Assembly (NCBI RefSeq): GCF_947501785.1 | Contig: NZ_CANMXB010000001.1 | Coordinates: 868,001-932,000 of the forward strand | Source of the DNA: an uncultured Litoreibacter sp. | GTDB taxonomy: Bacteria > Pseudomonadota > Alphaproteobacteria > Rhodobacterales > Rhodobacteraceae | Length of the DNA stretch: 64,000 nt | Direction: 5' to 3' | In this document: piece by piece, positions 26,300-35,604 of the stretch | How the letters are laid out: every line of letters begins with the position of its first letter | Position numbering within the stretch: the first letter of the stretch is position 1 | Translations under genes and position numbers: made by a program | The notes under the pieces: generated by a model | Databases searched by the model: none | Told to the model about the DNA's origin: nothing | What the model saw: only the letters and a program-made list of their open reading frames with translations

Positions 26300-27965
26300 C
26301 CCTCTCAGATCTCGCGCCGGGCGCATCCTTTATCGGGAATTGCCCGAGGAATACCGCTACCGCGACGGCGGCTCAGACGCCGAGCTTGGCGATCTTGAGG
26401 CGTTCCTGCATGGGTTTGGTGCGTTGCTGGACCAGGTTCGAAATACCACGGAACAAGCCTATGCCGACGCCTTCGCCGAGCCGCAGCCCGACGGGCGCGC
26501 GATGCAGTCGTGGCTGGTGCCCTATATGGCAGAGCTTTTTGGCGCCGAACTGACAGCGCCCGACCCCGACCAACGTGTGTCGGAACTGAATAACGCGGTG
26601 AGCTGGTTCAAATCCAAAGGCACATTGGCAAGCGTCGATTCCGTGTCGGACGTTGTGGCCGGAACCGAGACGGTGGCGCGCGAAGGTTGGCGTCATGTCG
26701 CCACCTGCCCGCGCGTCGGCCTGCCGCCCTTCACCGTGCCGCCCGAAATGGTGCCGCAGCGCGAAAAGGATGCTTTGACCGCCGGTATGCGCCCGCAAGG
26801 CACACCGGATATGCGCCAGATGAACCGCGCCGTGCAGGACCCTGAGGGAAGCAACCCGCTGTTCCGCATCAAGCCAGAGAAGATGTCCGGCGAACGCCCG
26901 GTATACTGGCGGCAGCGCGCGCCCGGTGGCGCGCCGTGCTTTCCGCTGGCCTATGATGACATGACCCCGCGCTGCCCCGATATGCGCGACCCCGCGCGGG
27001 TGCGCCGTGTCGGCCCGCACCCGCGCCGCACCTTGATCCATGTGCGCCCGCCGCAGGGCATGTTCGACGTGAACCTGCCGCATGTTTCACTGAGAACCGA
27101 GGACCTGCTGGCCCTGTTGGCGGAAAAGCCACGGCTCGTAGCCGAGGACCTGCTTTCCCCAATGGATCCGGCCGATTTGGCGGGCATCACCCATGTGGTG
27201 CTGGAAATTGATGCACCGCTGGATTTACCGGACGGCGCTTTCTACTTCGAAGGCATCCGTTTTGTGGGGCCCGTTGGACCTTCATCGATACGAGGCGCAG
27301 CGGGTACCGAAATTATGCTGCGCGACTGCGCCGTGCACAGCGTTTCGCTTGCCGGCGAGGAGCTTGACGCCGTTGGGTTGGACGCGGCCGATTGCATTTT
27401 TCACGATCTTACCTGCCAGAACCGCATTGCGCGGCTGGAATATTGCACCCTCACCGGCGACGCCATTCTGGGCCGCATTCAGGCCTCTGATTGCGTCTTC
27501 AACACCTTGACCGACACGCTGATCTGTCCACCCGATGAGACGTTGGGCGACGGCGCGCCTTACGCAAATTGCGTGCGTTTCAGCCGCTTCGCCCCGGTGG
27601 TGATGGAGACGGCCAATGCCAAATGCCTCGACACGCTGTCCGTGTCGAACACCACTGAACCCGTCTATTTCGTGGACCGTTGGCATCGCCTGCCCGATGG
27701 CACATGCATCAAGCGCACCGCCGAATATGGCGAACCGGGCTACGGGGTCTTGGACACCGACACTGGCATCGCAGTGACGCATGGTGCCGAAGACGAAGGC
27801 GAGATGGGCGCAGGCCACGGGCTGCATCTGGCCGCGTCATTGACCGCCATCCGCCGCAAACTGGAAACCTTCCTGCCGGTCGGGCAGGAAATCGCAATTT
27901 TTTACGATCCGCATCTGGCCCACACCCCACCGGTGCTGCTGCCAGACACCTCGGCTGACGCATAA
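26283..27965 (+). CDS. gpI-like tail protein with beta-solenoid-like C-terminus
   Basis: The N-terminal 170 residues look like a P2 gpI/phage tail protein I domain (RILYRELPEEYRYRDGG, LEAFLHGFGALLDQVRN, LPYMAELFG-type helices and NNAVSWFKSKGTLASVDSV), the wedge partner of baseplate J. The C-terminal half (about residues 290-560) contains short repeated turns such as IMLRDCAVHSVSLAG, AADCIFHDLTCQNRIARL and ASDCVFNTLTDTLI that look like a beta-helix, with regularly spaced Cys in DC-x-F/V. That part could form the outer rim or a receptor-binding arm. Length is 560. It overlaps the upstream gene by 17 bp and ends 12 bp before the next. Confidence 0.72.
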   Translation: MTQSIDPLRSRAGRILYRELPEEYRYRDGGSDAELGDLEAFLHGFGALLDQVRNTTEQAYADAFAEPQPDGRAMQSWLVPYMAELFGAELTAPDPDQRVSELNNAVSWFKSKGTLASVDSVSDVVAGTETVAREGWRHVATCPRVGLPPFTVPPEMVPQREKDALTAGMRPQGTPDMRQMNRAVQDPEGSNPLFRIKPEKMSGERPVYWRQRAPGGAPCFPLAYDDMTPRCPDMRDPARVRRVGPHPRRTLIHVRPPQGMFDVNLPHVSLRTEDLLALLAEKPRLVAEDLLSPMDPADLAGITHVVLEIDAPLDLPDGAFYFEGIRFVGPVGPSSIRGAAGTEIMLRDCAVHSVSLAGEELDAVGLDAADCIFHDLTCQNRIARLEYCTLTGDAILGRIQASDCVFNTLTDTLICPPDETLGDGAPYANCVRFSRFAPVVMETANAKCLDTLSVSNTTEPVYFVDRWHRLPDGTCIKRTAEYGEPGYGVLDTDTGIAVTHGAEDEGEMGAGHGLHLAASLTAIRRKLETFLPVGQEIAIFYDPHLAHTPPVLLPDTSADA

Positions 27966-27977
27966 GGAGACGACACC

Positions 27978-30900
27978 ATGAAGGGCTCAATTTCACGCCA
28001 AAGCGACCGGTCCGAGCAGCGTTATTCCGGCCTGCGCCACATCCAAGGCGGCATGATCACCGATGCGGACCTGAACGAGGCCGCGACGCTCAATTTGCGA
28101 CGGGACGAGGCACAAGGTGCTGCTTTCGCGGGATCCGGCGTACCTGCCCAGGGCGGCATGATCCAGATCAGCGACAAAGGCGAGGTGTTTGTTCAGGACG
28201 GCACCGTGTTTGCCGAGGGCAAGCAAGGGCATTTCACGATGCCCGGGTTTGGCGAGCCAACCAACAGCCTTGAAGTCGTACAGAAATTGCAGGCGGACCT
28301 GCAGACCGAAGGCGGCCTGCCGTCAATGGCCTTGGCCTATATGGATCTGTGGGAACGTCCAGTTTTCGCGCTGCAAGACCCGTATCTGGCTGATCCTGGC
28401 CTGCATGGGGCTGAAACCTCGTTCCGCACCCGGACCATGACGCAGCTCAAGCTGCTGCCGCTGCGGTCTTTGCCAGAGGACGCCCGCGACCTAGAAAAGC
28501 TGATTGCCGACCCGGCGTTCCAGCGCAAAGGCAACGCCACGGTGACGTTGTCCAAATCCTCGACGGTACTGGCAGCGGCCGATTGCGACCCTTGCGCCGA
28601 CCAGATCAGCGTAGAAAAGACGCCACCCAACGCTTTGTTTCGAATTGAAATTGTCGATGTGACGCTGGACGCTGCGGGGCGCGCGACAGGCGTTGAGCTG
28701 GCTTGGTCCTATGAAAACGGCGAGGTGATCGAAAGCTTCGACCGCGCATCCGCAATCAGCAAGAAAGAAGCGGTGTATCAGCTGTTCAACGAGGCCTCGG
28801 AAACCCAGATCGGGTATCTGTCGCCGAAGGCGTACAAGCCTATCCGGTCCGGCTTTACCCGATCATTGGCCTCAAACAAGGTGGGCGGTGTCACCTATGA
28901 CAGCGTGCGGCGCTGGGACGGTCATGCCAACGTGCCCTTTGACTCCGCTGAAGAAGTCACCGGCGAGACCCCAAAAGCGGCCAAATCCAACGGCAAAGTC
29001 ATCAAGGTCCAAACAGAATTCTTCACGGTAAATCTTGATGTTACGGGGAGAACCTTCGTCGTTGGCGACTACTGGCAGGTCGAGATGCGCCGCTACGCCG
29101 CCGAGGATGAGCAGCTGACTTTAAATGGCGGCCCGTTCGATGGACCAAGCGGGCCACGCGGCCCCGACCATTATTTCTGCCCGCTGTTTTTCACCGAAGG
29201 CGATGACTTCCTGCCCCTGCCGGACATGCTGCGCCGCTCCCTTAGCTTCCCGACCCTCAGCGATATTCCAGCCGATCACGTCAGCTATGACGCCGACCCG
29301 AAATGCGACCTGATGAATGGCGCGCTGACGGTGCAGGAAGGGCTGGACGCAGTGTGCGACATCAACGCCGGGCATGTAGCGTTTACCCCACCTCAAGAGG
29401 GCTGCGAGACGCTGGAAGGCACTAAAAACGTGCGCGAGGCGCTGATCGCATTGTGCGAAACGGATGTAGAGAAGCAGTTCCGCCTGATGATGCGTTCCAT
29501 GATGGATTGGGGCGTGGTTTGCGGACTGAAACTGGAGCAACTGCGAAACTCTGTCTCCCTCTCAGCGGGCATCGTACATGACCGCAGCGGCATCCTGCAC
29601 GAGGTCGATGCGATTGAATTCGACGTGCGCAAGTTGAACGAAAAGAACCTTTGGGATCCCAAACTGGATTTGGGCGAAATTCAGGAGAAATTTGGTGAAA
29701 TCTGCCTCGCGCTCGCCGTGCGGGATGATGAGCAGCATATCGTTTTGTGCTCGCCCGATGCTGCCCAGAACAGCGAGGAACTGACCCTCGCCCAGCGGAT
29801 AGAACGCTGCCTGAAGACCAAAGGCAGCCTCGCAGAAAACGAGTTTTTCGAAAAACTCAGCGACGAAGACCGGGTCGTGTTGACCAAGGTACATGTCAGT
29901 TTCCGCGGCGGGTTGGAGCCGCAAGACGGGTTGGGCCTGAACAAGGAGGAATTTGAGCGCGCCCGAAAGCTGATGGAGATGCTGATCGAAGACTTCGCCA
30001 AGCGCGTGGATCGCAACGACCAGCAACGGTTGAAGAAAGCGCTCGCCAATGTAGAACGGGAAATCGAAAACCTGAAGCAGATGATGGGCCCCGGCCAGCA
30101 GGAACTGCTATACATCTCAATGATCTACGCGACATTGATGAAGCTGGACGACGAGCTGCGGGTCGATTGCCTTTGCGACAACGCCGTGCCGTCCTGCAGC
30201 GACGCTTTTGAGGGCTACACCTTGGTCCCGGTGGGTTGCCTCGAATTCCATCCCGAGACGCTGAAACTGGGCGAATTGATCCTGACCCATACCTGCATGA
30301 TGTGCTGCCGCAAACAGGCGCAGACATGGAAGAGCCAGCGGTACTATTTTGGCGACCAAATTGGACGCATGTTGAGCCAGTTCAAAGAGCTGTGCTGCGA
30401 AGACAAGTTGAACCCCGACGGCAATATCGGGTTGCAGATCGAAGACTGGCTGGAAGAGCGCGGACCGGCCCCGTGGGACGCCGAACAGTCGGGCGACATG
30501 TGGCCGCCTGCCCCCACCTATCTGCCGAAATCCAAGCTGCGTGGCTACTCCCTGAACGCCGCACACCGCGGGTTTGGCGGCTGGCGCAAAGGCCGCGTGC
30601 CGAGCATCCTCGACATCAAGGGCCGCAAGACCCAAGAGGCGCAGGAGATCCTGAAACGCGGCGGCTTCAATCTGGTGGAAACGGTGGATATCGAGGGCAT
30701 CAGCAAAGCCGTTGAGCTCTCCAAGGCGCGCGGGCCATTGCTGAACCGCTACCCCCAAAAGGGCGACCACGTTGTGTTGCTGACCCATAAAGAGCTCGCT
30801 GTGGAATTCGTGGTGATCCATCAGGAACGCCGCAAACCACTCCGCCGCTTCGACCGGATTCCGCTGGACATCATCAAGATTGACCCCCGCATCCTCAAAG

Positions 30901-31526
30901 AGGTACCGGCAAAGGACCCCACCAAGGGCGTCACGATCAAGGATTTCGGCCGCAAGGACGTCATTTTTGACCCGAAGATTGCCGCCGAGCTGGTCAAAAA
31001 GAACCCCAACCTCATCAAAGGCGTGGGCGGCGTCAAGAAAGGCCCGACCAAGGCCCAGCTTGCGGCCCAGAAAAAGGCCGAGGAGGCCCGCAAAAAAGAG
31101 CTGGCCGCCAAAAAGCAGGCCGATGCCCGACGCGCCGCGAAGCTGAAAAAGGTGGCCGACCTGAAGGCCGCAGAAGTGGCCAAACGGCGCAACGATATGG
31201 CCAAAAAGGCGGCCGCCGATAAACTCACTGCGGCGAAGAAGGCCGATGACCTGCGCAAGGCGCAGGCAGCGCAGAAGGCCCTGGCGTCCAAACGTGCCGC
31301 GCAAAAACGCGAAGCGGCCCGCAAGGCTGCAGCCCAAAAGGCGGCAGCAAAGAAACAGGCCGATCAACGCGCCGCAGCCAAGCGCGCAGCGGCGCAAAAG
31401 GCACTGGCCAAAAAACAGGCGGACGCAAAGAAACGGCAACAGGCCAAGGCCGCGCTGAAAGTGCAAACCCCGACGGCAGCGCAACTGCGCGCGATGCGCA
31501 ACCTGCAGAACAAGCCGAAGAAATGA
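27978..31526 (+). CDS. Large eCIS protein with Cys cluster and Lys/Ala-rich tail
   Basis: This 1182-residue protein has an N-terminus (YSGLRHIQGGMITDADLNE) like the DUF6519-type proteins that occur near eCIS and phage-tail genes. Residues about 720-830 contain many Cys, including CLC, CMMCC and CC, which suggests metal binding or disulfides. Around residues 873-905 there is a PASTA-like stretch (ILDIKGRKTQEAQEILKRGG). The last 160 residues or so (from about 31040) consist almost only of Lys, Ala, Arg, Gln and Glu (for example AAQKKAEEARKKELAAKKQA), predicted as a long charged helix of TolA type that could also bind nucleic acid or a polyanion. An overall function is not known. By place it could be an outer baseplate or fibre-like part. 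Confidence 0.7.
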   Translation: MKGSISRQSDRSEQRYSGLRHIQGGMITDADLNEAATLNLRRDEAQGAAFAGSGVPAQGGMIQISDKGEVFVQDGTVFAEGKQGHFTMPGFGEPTNSLEVVQKLQADLQTEGGLPSMALAYMDLWERPVFALQDPYLADPGLHGAETSFRTRTMTQLKLLPLRSLPEDARDLEKLIADPAFQRKGNATVTLSKSSTVLAAADCDPCADQISVEKTPPNALFRIEIVDVTLDAAGRATGVELAWSYENGEVIESFDRASAISKKEAVYQLFNEASETQIGYLSPKAYKPIRSGFTRSLASNKVGGVTYDSVRRWDGHANVPFDSAEEVTGETPKAAKSNGKVIKVQTEFFTVNLDVTGRTFVVGDYWQVEMRRYAAEDEQLTLNGGPFDGPSGPRGPDHYFCPLFFTEGDDFLPLPDMLRRSLSFPTLSDIPADHVSYDADPKCDLMNGALTVQEGLDAVCDINAGHVAFTPPQEGCETLEGTKNVREALIALCETDVEKQFRLMMRSMMDWGVVCGLKLEQLRNSVSLSAGIVHDRSGILHEVDAIEFDVRKLNEKNLWDPKLDLGEIQEKFGEICLALAVRDDEQHIVLCSPDAAQNSEELTLAQRIERCLKTKGSLAENEFFEKLSDEDRVVLTKVHVSFRGGLEPQDGLGLNKEEFERARKLMEMLIEDFAKRVDRNDQQRLKKALANVEREIENLKQMMGPGQQELLYISMIYATLMKLDDELRVDCLCDNAVPSCSDAFEGYTLVPVGCLEFHPETLKLGELILTHTCMMCCRKQAQTWKSQRYYFGDQIGRMLSQFKELCCEDKLNPDGNIGLQIEDWLEERGPAPWDAEQSGDMWPPAPTYLPKSKLRGYSLNAAHRGFGGWRKGRVPSILDIKGRKTQEAQEILKRGGFNLVETVDIEGISKAVELSKARGPLLNRYPQKGDHVVLLTHKELAVEFVVIHQERRKPLRRFDRIPLDIIKIDPRILKEVPAKDPTKGVTIKDFGRKDVIFDPKIAAELVKKNPNLIKGVGGVKKGPTKAQLAAQKKAEEARKKELAAKKQADARRAAKLKKVADLKAAEVAKRRNDMAKKAAADKLTAAKKADDLRKAQAAQKALASKRAAQKREAARKAAAQKAAAKKQADQRAAAKRAAAQKALAKKQADAKKRQQAKAALKVQTPTAAQLRAMRNLQNKPKK

Positions 31527-31560
31527 CGCGATTGCACGGCCATAACGGGTGGCGGCCGGG

Positions 31561-34500
31561 ATGAAGCACAAGGCCGTCGCCAAGACCCAAAGCAAGGCGC
31601 CTGCTGCGCGGGTGCCTGTGCGCAGGCAACCTTTGCGGCTGCCCACCCCGGTGGTGCAGCCCAGCCTGCGAGTCGGCGCGGTCAATGATCCTGCAGAACG
31701 CGAGGCGGAGACGATGGCCGCCCGCGTTGTTGGTGCCTCTGCTCCGACGCTGGCGGCGGCACCTGCAGCGCAAGGCGGCGCGGCGGCAAATGCCCCCGCT
31801 GCCCCTCTCAGGCGCAATGCCGACAACCAACCAAACACAGACGAACTGGTGCCTACACCGCCCCCCGCCGATCACGCGGATTTCGACCTGCCCTCAACGC
31901 AGGATGTCGCCACGGACAATCTGGACGCCTCTGACTTGAGCGAACTTGAAAGCGGCGAACCCCAGGATATCGGAGGTGAGGTGGCGCTTGCACGACGCGC
32001 CGAGCGACCCGGTGCCGTAGTGGGCCGCATGGGCGGTCCAGCCCCCAAGGACGTTGCAGCGCTAGTGGCCAACCCCGGGCCGGGACGGCCCCTGCCCTCC
32101 GGTCTGCGCGCGCGGGTCGAGCCGCATTTCGAGACCAGCTTTGAAGACGTGCGGCTGCATGACAAACCGGCCGACCGCGATGCCGCCGCGCGCATTGGCG
32201 CACGGGCCTTCACCCATGGCAACCACATCTGGCTTGCGGATGGCGAAAGTCCGACCAACACCCGCCTGATGGCGCACGAACTAACCCACGTGGTGCAGCA
32301 AACCCAAGGCGACAAAGCCCTGCCCTTGCACCGCGACGCCGTTCAGCGCGAGCCGATCCGGCGTGATGATGACGACGAAGGCTATATCGAGGGTTGGCTG
32401 GAAGACAAAGCCCGCTACGTTCCCGGCTACACATTGGCGACCGTCATTCTGGGCCGCACCCTGATTTCGGGGCGGCGCGTGCTGAAGACCGCGACCAACC
32501 TTTTGCAAGGCATATTCGGGTTGCACCCGCTGGGCACCGTGCTGTTCGACAAGCTACAGGAAACCAACATGATCACTGATGCCTTCACCTGGGTGTCGGA
32601 CCGGCTGGGTGAGCTCAACCTGACCTGGTCACGCGTGCGCGGGCTGGTGGACCGTGTGCTGGACCTCAGCCCGATCCGCCATGGGCTGGATGATGTAATC
32701 GCAATTTTTGCCCCGATCACGCGCGACCTGATCACCTTCGCGGTTGATGTGGGCAAGAAGGTGCTGGAGTTCGCCGTGCGCGGAGCACTGAAGCTTGCTG
32801 GCCCCTACGCAGATCGAGTCTGGGCCATCATCGAACAAGCGCGGGACGTTATCCATCTCATTGTGGAGGACCCCTTGGGGTTCGCCATGAACCTCGTGCG
32901 GGCCGTCGTGGGGGGCTTTCGCAAGTTCGGGGTCAACATACTGACACACCTCAAGAACGGCATCCTTGGTTGGCTCTTCGGCGCGATCGCAGGCGCGGGC
33001 ATCACCATGCCCGAACGGCTCGATTTCAAAGGCCTGATGTCGCTGGTCATGCAAATTCTTGGCCTGACCTACGCCAATTTCCGCCGCATTCTTGTGCGCC
33101 AGCTGGGGTCCCGCGGCGAACGGATCGTGTCGATGATCGAGACCTCCGTCGAGATTGTCCGCATCCTGATCACCGAAGGCTTCGCGGGCATCTGGCAAAA
33201 GATGCTGGAGATGATTGAGAATTTCAAAACAACGCTGATTTCCGGGCTGGTACAGATGGTGACCACCAATGTGATCAGCGCAGGCATAGGCTGGTTGGCG
33301 GGGTTGTCCAATCCTGTGGGCGCCGTGGTGCGCGTCATCAAGGGTATCTACGATCTGATCGTGGCCTTCCTGGAGCGGCTCGACCAGATCATGGAGGTCG
33401 CGCAGGCGATCTTCTCCTCCGTGGGTGCCATTGCGCGTGGCGAGACGGAACCGGCAGCAAACTTCGTTGAACAGGTCATCGGCCGCACCGTACCGGTGGT
33501 CATTTCCTTCCTCGCCGCGGCACTTGGGTTAGGCGGCATCTCCACCAGCATTCGGCGTGTCATTGATCGCCTGCAAGCCCCAATCTTACGCGCAATGGAG
33601 CGCCTTGTGGCCTTCGTCGTGAAGAAGGCAAAGAAGATGTTCTCGGCTTTGATACGACGGCTCAACGGGCGCAGACGACTGCCCAGCGTGCCATTCATGG
33701 TCGGCGACACCCCGCATGAAATCCAGATGCACAAGGACGGTCGCAAGGTCAAATACATGATCGCGTCTGACAACCCCAAGGAGAAAGACGTCGTCGCCAC
33801 AGCGACCACCCGCGCCGCCAACGAAATCGAGGCGGAGCGCGCCAAGCAAGAGGCGCAGCGCGTGGCCGAAGAAGTGGCCGACCTCGCCGCCAAGATGGAA
33901 CGGCACGAAAACATCAACACCGAGTCCGAGCGACAACCGACGGGTCGGCCAATGGCAGCCAGCTCAGAAACAGCGACGACCGAAGTTGCTGAGATTACCT
34001 CGGAAAGCGCGACGCTGATTGATGAGGTGGGCGTCACCACCGAGGTGGACGCCGATGACGCCGCCCTTGTGCGCGGCGAACCGGGACGCATCGAGGCCTT
34101 GGAAGGCATGGTCGGCACCTATGACCATGTGGCCAGCGAAAAAGCGCGACTGGGAGAGGCCGCCGGCCTGGGGCGCGACGAGCTGCAGCGCTACGAGCTG
34201 GATCACGTTGTCGAAAAGCAATATGCGATCAACATTCTCAACAATCTCGACCGGCTTGACCCCAACGCCCCGTCCGATGGCTCAGTGATGCGCGACCTGC
34301 CCGAAACAGCCGCGGGCAACCGGCAGCGCGTGACCCGCGAGGCCGACAACGCGGCGCAGCGCTTCGGGCTTTTGGGATCGGGCGATTACCAGACAATTTC
34401 ACCCAGCGGCGGCATCCTTCCGGTGATCGCGACCTATAAGCTGAACCACCAACGCGTCACAGGCGGGGCCGATGGCGGATCCGCGCGGGCATTGGTGGAG

Positions 34501-35451
34501 CGTGCGCTTGCCGCCCCCACCGATAAGCACGGCGTTCTGCGCACCGCTCTGCAGGAGCAATTGACGCTTGAAGTTCAATCCGTGGTCGACATGATTTCGG
34601 GTGACACAACTGCGCCGCCCGAAATTGTCGCAAATGTACGAGCGGGGCTGACCACGATCCAAAGCGACAACGCGCGCATCTACGCGTTGGGCCAACAATC
34701 AGAGGTCCCGGCCGCCAGCCCGGACGCAGGTGTGAACGACACTGCCGCCCATATGAACGGCGAAGGGCGCTCCCCCAATTTCCGTCAGATGGAGGGCGCG
34801 GGCAGCGCCTATGGCAGCGCGCAAAGCGGCAATGCCGGCTACCTTGAGAATGACCATGTGGTTGACAAAGCCTACCCCAAAAACATCGCCGAACTTCCTT
34901 TGCTGACGGACACACAAAAGGCCAGCTTGGACACCACCATCAAATCCAACTTTGAAGTGGATACCATCGGCGCATTGCCCAATGACGTGCAGAACCGCCG
35001 CCGTCGGGTTCACAACCGCGCGCTGTTCTTTGGCGCCCGCCATCCCATGCGCACCTTTACCGACGCGACGGGCTGGTCCATTCCACTGTACAAACCTCTT
35101 GCCGACCGCGTGACCGCCGCCACCGGGGAGCGCACCAATTTCGCGTCTTTTGCCGCGCAGGGGGAAACATCGATGCTGAGCCATCTGGCGACATTCATTG
35201 CCGAGGGCACAGACGGCTCGCTGGCAAGCGCCGAACAAGCCGCGCAAGGCCCCGTCAAAGACAAGCTCAGCAGCCTGACCGAACATCACATGACCGCCAT
35301 CACCAGCCAATATCGCGAGGAATTCCCACGCATTCGCCAAGCCAACCCCAACGCGCAGGCACAGGCGGAGGCGGCGCTGCGAGAAATCACCGGCCGCGTC
35401 GCCGTCTCCTTGCAGGCCGCCCGCGAACAAACCCGCACATTGACCCAATAG
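31561..35451 (+). CDS. DUF4157 (eCIS-core) toxin-like cargo with duplicated C-terminal module
   Basis: This is a likely payload or payload-carrier of the injection system. From ATG 31561 it has 1296 residues; a GTG at 31549 is an alternative start. Residues about 172-250 form the DUF4157 domain (RPLPSGLRARVEPHFETSFED, here split: RPLPSGLRARVEPHF and FEDVRLHD) with the HELTH motif (239-243). A basic-acidic linker PIRRDDDDEG follows. Residues about 470-740 are hydrophobic helices (GWLFGAIAGAGI, PVVISFLAAALGLGGI) of a type shared by many DUF4157 proteins. The variable C-terminus holds two diverged copies of a module of about 215 residues, each with a DHVVxKxYxxNI motif (D881 and D1098). DUF4157 is known to mark eCIS cargo; a nuclease-like role of the DHVV modules is a guess. 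Confidence 0.82.
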   Translation: MKHKAVAKTQSKAPAARVPVRRQPLRLPTPVVQPSLRVGAVNDPAEREAETMAARVVGASAPTLAAAPAAQGGAAANAPAAPLRRNADNQPNTDELVPTPPPADHADFDLPSTQDVATDNLDASDLSELESGEPQDIGGEVALARRAERPGAVVGRMGGPAPKDVAALVANPGPGRPLPSGLRARVEPHFETSFEDVRLHDKPADRDAAARIGARAFTHGNHIWLADGESPTNTRLMAHELTHVVQQTQGDKALPLHRDAVQREPIRRDDDDEGYIEGWLEDKARYVPGYTLATVILGRTLISGRRVLKTATNLLQGIFGLHPLGTVLFDKLQETNMITDAFTWVSDRLGELNLTWSRVRGLVDRVLDLSPIRHGLDDVIAIFAPITRDLITFAVDVGKKVLEFAVRGALKLAGPYADRVWAIIEQARDVIHLIVEDPLGFAMNLVRAVVGGFRKFGVNILTHLKNGILGWLFGAIAGAGITMPERLDFKGLMSLVMQILGLTYANFRRILVRQLGSRGERIVSMIETSVEIVRILITEGFAGIWQKMLEMIENFKTTLISGLVQMVTTNVISAGIGWLAGLSNPVGAVVRVIKGIYDLIVAFLERLDQIMEVAQAIFSSVGAIARGETEPAANFVEQVIGRTVPVVISFLAAALGLGGISTSIRRVIDRLQAPILRAMERLVAFVVKKAKKMFSALIRRLNGRRRLPSVPFMVGDTPHEIQMHKDGRKVKYMIASDNPKEKDVVATATTRAANEIEAERAKQEAQRVAEEVADLAAKMERHENINTESERQPTGRPMAASSETATTEVAEITSESATLIDEVGVTTEVDADDAALVRGEPGRIEALEGMVGTYDHVASEKARLGEAAGLGRDELQRYELDHVVEKQYAINILNNLDRLDPNAPSDGSVMRDLPETAAGNRQRVTREADNAAQRFGLLGSGDYQTISPSGGILPVIATYKLNHQRVTGGADGGSARALVERALAAPTDKHGVLRTALQEQLTLEVQSVVDMISGDTTAPPEIVANVRAGLTTIQSDNARIYALGQQSEVPAASPDAGVNDTAAHMNGEGRSPNFRQMEGAGSAYGSAQSGNAGYLENDHVVDKAYPKNIAELPLLTDTQKASLDTTIKSNFEVDTIGALPNDVQNRRRRVHNRALFFGARHPMRTFTDATGWSIPLYKPLADRVTAATGERTNFASFAAQGETSMLSHLATFIAEGTDGSLASAEQAAQGPVKDKLSSLTEHHMTAITSQYREEFPRIRQANPNAQAQAEAALREITGRVAVSLQAAREQTRTLTQ

Positions 35452-35604
35452 CCAACCACTTCTGACCGAGATGAGCCAAACTTTGACCAAAGACCCAATT
35501 CAGGCTTAGACTTCTGCCATTGAGTACGACTTATTTTTCGAGGTTCTTTTTATGACCCACCCCATTGGCCCAACGCCCTTCCGCGCTTTGACGGGGTCTG
35601 AGCG

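Noticed and set aside
30117-31838. Minus-strand open frame of 573 codons
   Set aside because: It is antisense to the Lys/Ala-rich tail and the start of the cargo gene; Leu/Gly/Arg-rich shadow composition with no domain.
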